A DNA stretch of 14,612 nucleotides from Collybiopsis luxurians FD-317 M1 (Eukaryota; Basidiomycota; Agaricomycetes; Agaricales; Omphalotaceae). Below are positions 9,312-14,612 of the stretch, in pieces (position 1 is the stretch's first letter; each line of letters starts with the position of its first letter). Where the stretch lies: assembly GCA_000827265.1 (NCBI GenBank), contig KN834943.1, positions 2,131 to 16,742 of the forward strand. The letters run 5' to 3'. The notes under the pieces are model-generated. The model was not told the DNA's origin, searched no databases, and worked only from the letters and a program-made list of their open reading frames with translations. A program made the position numbers and the translations under genes.

Positions 9312-9946
9312 ATGTCCTCCATCTCCACTGGTGAGTCTCTATGTTCTGTGACTGCGAATAATAGTCAAAAGATTGTATGTACTTATCTCACCCCTCTTAT
9401 CGTTCTTACCTCGTGTTTCAGCAAAGTTGGCTTGTAGCGAATTGGATCACTCGTGTCTTCATGTCGAAAACACCTCCGATAGATCCTGTCTTGCCATCGG
9501 ATCTTCCCAACAATTCTTTGATTTCTTTTTGGGACAGTAGAGATCCCAATATCATCATCCAATATGCTCGTCAAGTCATTCCTTTGGCGCTGTCAAAAGA
9601 TGCGCGATTAGCTTGGGCTTGCTTAGCACGATGGGAATATGGTTTGGAGACCTTGACTTGGAATTTCAAGTGGATTCCCCCGACTCTGCAGGTACAGTAC
9701 TCTGCTAGATGGCTCAATCTTCGCGACCCCGAAGGCTGCCACATCATGAACCAACACCTTTTGGGGGCAATGCGTGCTTTGGTTGACGAGAAGTTTGAGT
9801 ACTTTGCCTTAATTGTGCCTTACTGCGAGCGCTTTCCTGACAACATCTGGGACTTGGAAAGTGTTCATTGGGATTTATACCAGGATGATCTTAGGGCAAT
9901 CGACGATATGTATCAAGATGATTACGACGATTGGTATAGCCACTAA
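9312..9946 (+). CDS. Small unrecognised protein, probable paralog of the disrupted upstream gene
   Basis: Exon 1 is 9312-9374 (21 codons, MSSISTGESLCSV...). The intron 9375-9421 is 47 nt, GTATGT to TTTCAG. Exon 2 is 9422-9946 and ends in TAA. The total is 195 residues, close to the 202 of the upstream gene, which also has a tiny first exon. An earlier donor at 9331 would put exon 2 in the wrong frame and is rejected. The protein is rich in Trp and aromatic residues and has an acidic tail (DDMYQDDYDDWYSH). Aligned by eye with its neighbour, AxxLxxRD, HI, H, MRAL and DE recur with the same spacing. No known domain is recognised and no function is proposed. It is intact, with no internal stop. 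Confidence 0.7.
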
Positions 9947-10007
9947 TTTTTTTGACATGTGTGAAGTACAGTAGAGCTTTAGGTCTCTTGGATCACTTTA
10001 ATGTGTC

Positions 10008-10156
10008 TATTTTTGGCAAATATGTACTGCTTTGACATGATCGAATAAGTAACAATTAATTAAAGTAATGTAAAAGTCTCGTTAGATCAATAGGGTTAAC
10101 CTGCTTATTTTTGGCAAATATGTACTGCTTTGACATGCTCGAATAGGTAACAATTA
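10008..10156. repeat. 51-bp direct repeat, period 98 bp
   Basis: Copies 10008-10058 and 10106-10156 share TTTTTGGCAAATATGTACTG and what follows, with two mismatches. The sequence before each copy (GGTCTCTTGGATCA against AGTCTCGTTAGATCA) is also related, so this is probably a diverged tandem of about 98 bp. Confidence 0.9.
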
Positions 10157-10254
10157 GTGTGTGTATGAATTTCAAATGTAATTCTTGGGGATCCATTATA
10201 TTTGACGGGCGTTTATCAAAAAAGAAAGACATTGTTGTCTAAATGAAGGTCTTC

Positions 10255-10275
10255 ATCTGAAACGACGTTAAACTA
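10255..10275 (+). promoter_or_regulatory. Conserved upstream motif, site E (weaker)
   Basis: Reads ATCTGAAACGAC then GTTAAACTA, 90 bp before the ATG at 10366. The left half of the dyad is ATC rather than GTC, making this the weakest of the five sites. Confidence 0.4.
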
Positions 10276-10318
10276 TCAGGCTATGATGAGTGGTAATAAT
10301 AGATTGACGGTTCGTGCA

Positions 10319-10324
10319 ATATAA
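10319..10324 (+). promoter_or_regulatory. TATA-like site of the KDZ gene
   Basis: ATATAA lies 47 bp before the ATG at 10366, about the same spacing as the TATA box of the gene at 9312. Confidence 0.35.
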
Positions 10325-10365
10325 CCATCTCTTGTTCGCTTAACTCTCACTTGAACCATAGCACG

Positions 10366-13300
10366 ATGTCAATTCGACCCCGTCTTCCCAAAAACAAAGT
10401 GAACCGACCTGCACCTCCTACCGTTGCATCTTACGCGCCACAACCTTTGGACGATTCCACGAGGCGTAACAAAAATGCGCGCCCTCTTCTAGTTCTGCTA
10501 AATCGCGCAACCTTCACTCAGAACCCCAAGCTACCGCATATACCGGGTCAAGTCGGTGTAAGAGGCAACCGTCTTGTATATGAGGAAGACGTCGCTCAAG
10601 CAGGAGCAAGTGATAGTCACCTTCACTCCGGACCAGCAATCCCTGATCCTGTCATTGTGCAACCGGAATCACTTTCGCCATCAAAACATTCATGAAAACG
10701 TCTCAAAACAGCGCAACGATGGCTTAGCGAACTCCTCCCTTCCCTTATTGCACCCTACCACCAACTTTTACGACAAACGAAGTCGCTTCGACTAGAATCG
10801 AAGCTACAACTTCAGGATACACAATGCTCCTGCTGTACTGGCCGAGCTTTAACAATTTGGGTTGTCAGATTTGACAGTGAGTATCATTTTTCTCTATGTG
10901 TAGATAAACCTATAAGGCTCTTTCAGGATTTGAGAAGGTTGATCTATGGGCTTCAGCTTGCAAGCCTGCGGCGCTTCAACTAGTGCGTAGTGGGCTCTTC
11001 CCTTGCTCCCCTGTGTATCCCACTCTTGCAGTGGATATTCGGGTTCTCGACTTTGTTCGACAACTTTTCCTGTGTATTGCACCTAATCATACAGCATGGT
11101 GTGCAACTGTTACTGATTTCTTGGGTTCTCAAGGCTATCGGCTTCCAGGGGAGGACCCACTCAGGCGGCGGTTCTCAAATGCCTTACAGTGGTTCGTCAG
11201 TCTGCACGACGCCGCCATGACACAGGTCAACGCCCTTTTGGATGACGTCCGTCGTCAACTTATTCCCACTTCCTGTGGAAAGCCAATAGCAAAAACTCCT
11301 GCCACGCACTGTGACAATAAGCTACCTCGAGTATCCGGAGCGGAGGAAGTCGAGCAAGCTGCAGGGCCTTCATGCCACGTTCGATTCCAAGATGAGATTG
11401 GGAACTCAAACCGGAAGCGAGATAGATGCTCGGAAAGTGCTGACGAGGATGAGGTTTCGCATCCTTCGCAGGAGCAGGAGCAGTTACCACGGCCCAGCGA
11501 GTATCTTCGTTCGCAATGTCCTCTGTGCTTCGGAGGTTCAAATGTGTATGTACGCGGTGCCTCTGTAACGATACAGGACTAATATCATTGTTTAGAGAAG
11601 GTGTCATGGTCTGTTTAGATGCATGCTTTATGCAGAAGCACAATGCGCAAAAGGGTGGTCGTGATCTGCGTCGCACTCATCCCAATACGTTCTTATCGGA
11701 GGATGAGATAGCGGCTTGGAAAGCTCATGTCGACTCGGTCCGGCCACCGAAAGACTCAGACCTTCGCCCTTCCAAGCAAAAGAAGACCACTGGATCTGGT
11801 ATCGACTCGGAGGATAATGATCATGTAGAAGCAGGTCTTCGGGTACCTAAATCTGCCCTAGATGGTTGTCTAGCCAGCTTCACGGCTGCTGACGAGGCAC
11901 GTGTAAAAGGTAGCACACAGTTTTTCGATGTAACTGCTCAAATGGCTATCTTGTGTCGTCACGATCGTCCCCTGTGGGTTGTGAACATGACCACCCCAGG
12001 AGAGGCCCAGCACTATACGCTAGCGCTGCTCGCAAAACTCTTCGAACACCTTCCTCAAGATGTACTTGTCTGAATCCTGTACGATATCAGCTGTCAGCTC
12101 CACCGTAGTTGCATCAAATGGGGTTTTCTAAAACCTTACATGTCCAGAGCAGCATTCGCAATCTCCATATTCCATGCCTTCGGTCATCAATGGCCCTGTC
12201 AAGTCATTTACCATCCTCGCAAAGCTTTAGGATTTGGTCTATCGGATGGAGAAGGAGCCGAGAGGCTGTGGCACTCCATTAGCCGCTTAATAGCTTATGG
12301 TCGAGTGGCTGGCGTAAGTTTTTTTTGTTTTTGTGAGCTGGCTTTGTTGTATTAGATCTAATGTTTCTGTTCCTGACAGTTCTACGTTCATATGTACAAC
12401 CTTGATAGCCAACTTAATTTCGCCAACGACGAGGGTTTATTCAAGCTGGGCGCATGGCTACGTCGTAAAGTGTTGGCTTGCGAGGCCAAGGCTAATGAAG
12501 CGGAACAAACGCTCGCAGATTGTGGCGTTGCGGAAGAGGTGTTATATTCGCAATGGCAGGCCCAGATACAGGCCCAAACCGCCCCCCTCCCTCGTATGTG
12601 ACGTTAATATTGAATACCAAAGGGTATTTCTTTCTGACTCCTTACCTACAGGACAAGGCAGAAACAAAGCCAAAGCGGCTGTTGAGGAACTACTGCGTTT
12701 GCGTAAAAGTAAAGAGATGCTGAGGGAGAAGGTGTTGCATTTGCGCGACCTTATCATTGATCCTTCAACACCGAACTGGGATGTCGCCATGCTCGAGCTC
12801 GAACTACAATCTGCAAAAGAGAGCCTATTGAAAACAGAAAATCGAGTGAAGAAGAAGGAAAGGACACTAGGTGCTTCCTCAACCGATGCTGTATGGCATC
12901 TCGTCAATAGCGCGTACCTGAATAAACAGATGAACGCACTAGCTCTATTGACTCGCATCCGAGAACGTCTGCAATCAAGGAAGTTTGAGCTTGACTGTCT
13001 AGAATGTTCATATCGAAAGCAGCGGAGCGGTGCATTCTGATATTCTTTTGTTTTTTTTTTTCTGATTTTCATAACTTGCAATCCTCAGATCAACGTATCA
13101 ATGAACACACTCAGGATTCGGTCAAGAGACGAGAACCTGGAATCGCCGCCTTAGCTCGCAAGTACAATTCCTACTGTGTCGAAATGGGACGACTTATTGC
13201 TCAGCGGAAAGCACCCCGTAACGCCATTGCCCCCAAAACTATTGATATGGATCATCTCTTCAGTTTGGATGTAGACAATGATATCTGGTTAGATATAGGA

Positions 13301-13864
13301 CTTGGGTATGATGACATTGAGGGTGAGGCTCCTCTGCGGTGGTTGCGGGATGACAATGTTCGGCAAGGGATTCGTGCATTACTCGAAAGAGATTGATGCA
13401 ATGAGGAGCAGCGATATCTACTTGGAGAACGTAAGGCGATGCAGGAGTGGTTTTCGGAGGAGTGGAGGATTGTGGCGACTGCTTTGAATACGAATAGTAA
13501 GGCTGTTTCCTTTGGTTCCCGACAGAAAACTGACTGTGTTTGCTTACTTGCAGGCCGAAGTGTACTGTATCAGCTTAAAATACGCCAAGAGCAACTTCTA
13601 CGTCTATTTGTGACTTGGGAGCGGGCGATCGTCGGGGTCCCTATGGTTGAGAATGCAGAACTTGAATGGGGACCTTCGGAGCAAGATATTATACATGCGC
13701 GAAATGAGTTGGAAGCAGGTAATGGCATAGAATACTCAGACGACAACATATATGATGTAGAATTTGAAGCTGAGGCTGATGACCTGCTAACAGAACATTT
13801 AGATAGCCTTCGAATTGTGCAAAATTATCAGGATTTAAACAGCTTAGATAGTTTACAATTATAA
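10366..13864 (+). pseudogene. KDZ transposase, CxC1-type (Kyakuja-Dileera-Zisupton), three in-frame TGAs
   Basis: Seven exons fit: 10366-10876, 10927-11545, 11596-12313, 12380-12593, 12652-13029, 13089-13496 and 13554-13864. All introns are GT-AG of 50-66 nt. The total of 3159 nt divides by three (1052 residues). A basic N-terminus leads to a Cys-rich CxC1-like segment (QCSCC..., then CKPAALQLVRSGLFPCSP) and the RNase H-like core: VCLDACF with D385, YDISCQL with D540, FHAFGHQWPC, and LSDGEGAERLWHS with E596/E599. A helical C-terminal part follows (AHxxxKRREPGI-type, then NVRQGIRALLERD and MQEWFSEEW). This cut-and-paste transposase family is expanded in mushrooms. TGAs interrupt at 10693 (codon 110), 12071 (codon 536, just before ILYDIS) and 13394 (codon 916), each with family-like sequence on both sides and no frameshift. 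The TAA at 13862 is the true stop. I could not find terminal repeats of the element. Confidence 0.85.
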
Positions 13865-13987
13865 TTTGTGTTCTTCCAGAGTGTGATATGCACTGTTCGG
13901 ATACTTTGCCAATAATGAAATTAGTGTTCATATCAATGTGACCACGCTGTACTGAACAAAGAACTGGATGCTGCAATGTCAAGTTTG

Positions 13988-14016
13988 TTTGGTAAGCTCG
14001 TTTGGTAAGCTCGTTC
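13988..14016. repeat. 13-bp direct duplication next to the minisatellite
   Basis: GGTAAGCTCGTTT occurs at 13991 and again at 14004, a period of 13 bp, just before the minisatellite. Confidence 0.7.
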
Positions 14017-14020
14017 AGTT

Positions 14021-14241
14021 GCAGCCTGAACTCACAGGGATCAGTCAGGCTGCAGCCTGAACTCAGGGATCAGTTGGGCTGCAGCCCGAACCCACAGGGA
14101 TCACTCAGGCTGCAGCCCAAACTCAGGGGGATCAGCTGGGCTGCAGCCCGAACTCAGGGGGATCACTCAGGCTGCAGCCTAAACCCACAGGGACCACTCA
14201 GGCTGCAGCCGGAACCCACAGGGATCACTCAGGCCACAGCC
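14021..14241. repeat. 31-bp minisatellite, seven copies plus a partial one
   Basis: Units start at 14021, 14052, 14081, 14112, 14143, 14174 and 14205, with a partial copy at 14236. All are 31 bp except the second, which is 29. Most unit junctions carry the palindrome GGCTGCAGCC. An open frame runs through the array but only because of its composition, so it is not called as a gene. Confidence 0.95.
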
Positions 14242-14612
14242 TACCAGTTATGGCTCTGCTTACTATATCTAATTTACTTCACAATGTTGTATACATATAT
14301 TCTGGTTGTCTATACTGGCAATGAGAAACATTTCTAAAGTGTGATGTGTGGAGGAAAAGGGGAATTAATCCCAATTGAGCAATATTATGGCTATACCCTC
14401 TTATTATAACTGAATACATCCAAAAATCTCTGGGTTGTCTGCACCTTTACATGAATCTCAAAAATTTAGTTGGTGAATCCACTGATCACTTTGGCTTAAT
14501 GGAATGATTATAATATAATTAGTTTATAGTATACAAGTGCTACATACAGATCCTATGTTGATGTAAACGCATCTGCATGTGACTCCAAGCTGTACCAATG
14601 GTATATAGCTTC
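14242..14612. other. AT-rich sequence with no supported feature
   Basis: Nothing is supported here. The stretch is AT-rich with no long ORF or repeat seen, and may include the 3' flank of the transposon region. Confidence 0.5.

Larger units (their letters stand above)
9947..10365. other. Intergenic region before the KDZ transposase
   Basis: No gene was found. It holds a 51-bp direct repeat (10008 and 10106), upstream motif E (10255-10275) and a TATA-like site (10319-10324). Confidence 0.6.

Noticed and set aside
10242..10255. Small palindrome ATGAAG-GT-CTTCAT near motif E
   Set aside because: Arms of six bases are expected by chance in a window of this size and it is not repeated at the other motif sites.
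12071..12073. Selenocysteine insertion at the TGA before the catalytic Asp
   Set aside because: No selenoprotein machinery is known in this fungal group, the residue expected here is usually Gly, and five other TGAs have no shared context.
13497..13553. Treating this stretch as coding because it is open and a multiple of three
   Set aside because: It has a GTAAG donor, a TTGCAG acceptor and a typical 57-nt length, and the joined frame reads more like the family, so it is called an intron.
14002..14337. 111-codon open frame through the minisatellite
   Set aside because: It is open only because of the repeat composition, and shows no gene-like structure.

Overview
The window looks like nuclear DNA of a basidiomycete mushroom (Agaricomycetes). 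The evidence is short GT-AG introns of about 47 to 71 nt in every multi-exon gene, low-complexity acidic, Pro and Ser tracts, and a KDZ transposase with an Spt5-like KOW protein and a long acidic protein of types seen in many copies in such genomes. There is no sign of bacterial gene organisation.

Layout. Positions 1-2076 (minus): a long acidic and proline-rich protein with an HMG-box-like C-terminal segment, probably running off the left edge. Positions 2121-2588 (minus): a small unrecognised gene split by one in-frame TGA. Positions 2775-2906: a 66-bp tandem repeat carrying two copies of a conserved upstream motif. Positions 3099-6688 (minus): an Spt5-like gene with NGN-like and KOW-like segments in four exons, crossed by two in-frame TGAs. 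Positions 6980-7212: a long inverted repeat, then a degenerate repeat-coding stretch (7166-7510). Positions 7677-9011 and 9312-9946 (plus): two small unrecognised genes that look like tandem paralogs. The first is broken by a 672-bp palindromic element. Positions 10366-13864 (plus): a seven-exon KDZ transposase of the CxC1 type with its catalytic core present, crossed by three in-frame TGAs. Positions 14021-14241: a 31-bp minisatellite.

Main observations. (1) The palindromic element at 8075-8746 is flanked by AGA repeats. Taking out the element plus one AGA rejoins the host reading frame exactly, which marks a clean, probably recent insertion. (2) A roughly 21-bp motif, GTC-N6-GAC then NTTAAACTA, occurs at five places. 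Each lies 5' of a gene and in that gene's orientation, and the outer base pair of the dyad co-varies. (3) All six internal stop codons that cross otherwise continuous coding sequence are TGA, while none of the five terminal stops read is TGA. CpG deamination (CGA to TGA) explains this best, and CpG-type differences between repeat copies agree. Recoding of TGA is a less likely but testable alternative.

No pathway links these genes. The region reads as a transposon-rich accessory segment in which a KDZ element, a small palindromic element, several tandem repeats and unrecognised lineage-specific genes lie together. All gene models are hand-spliced from the sequence, with no database or transcript support.
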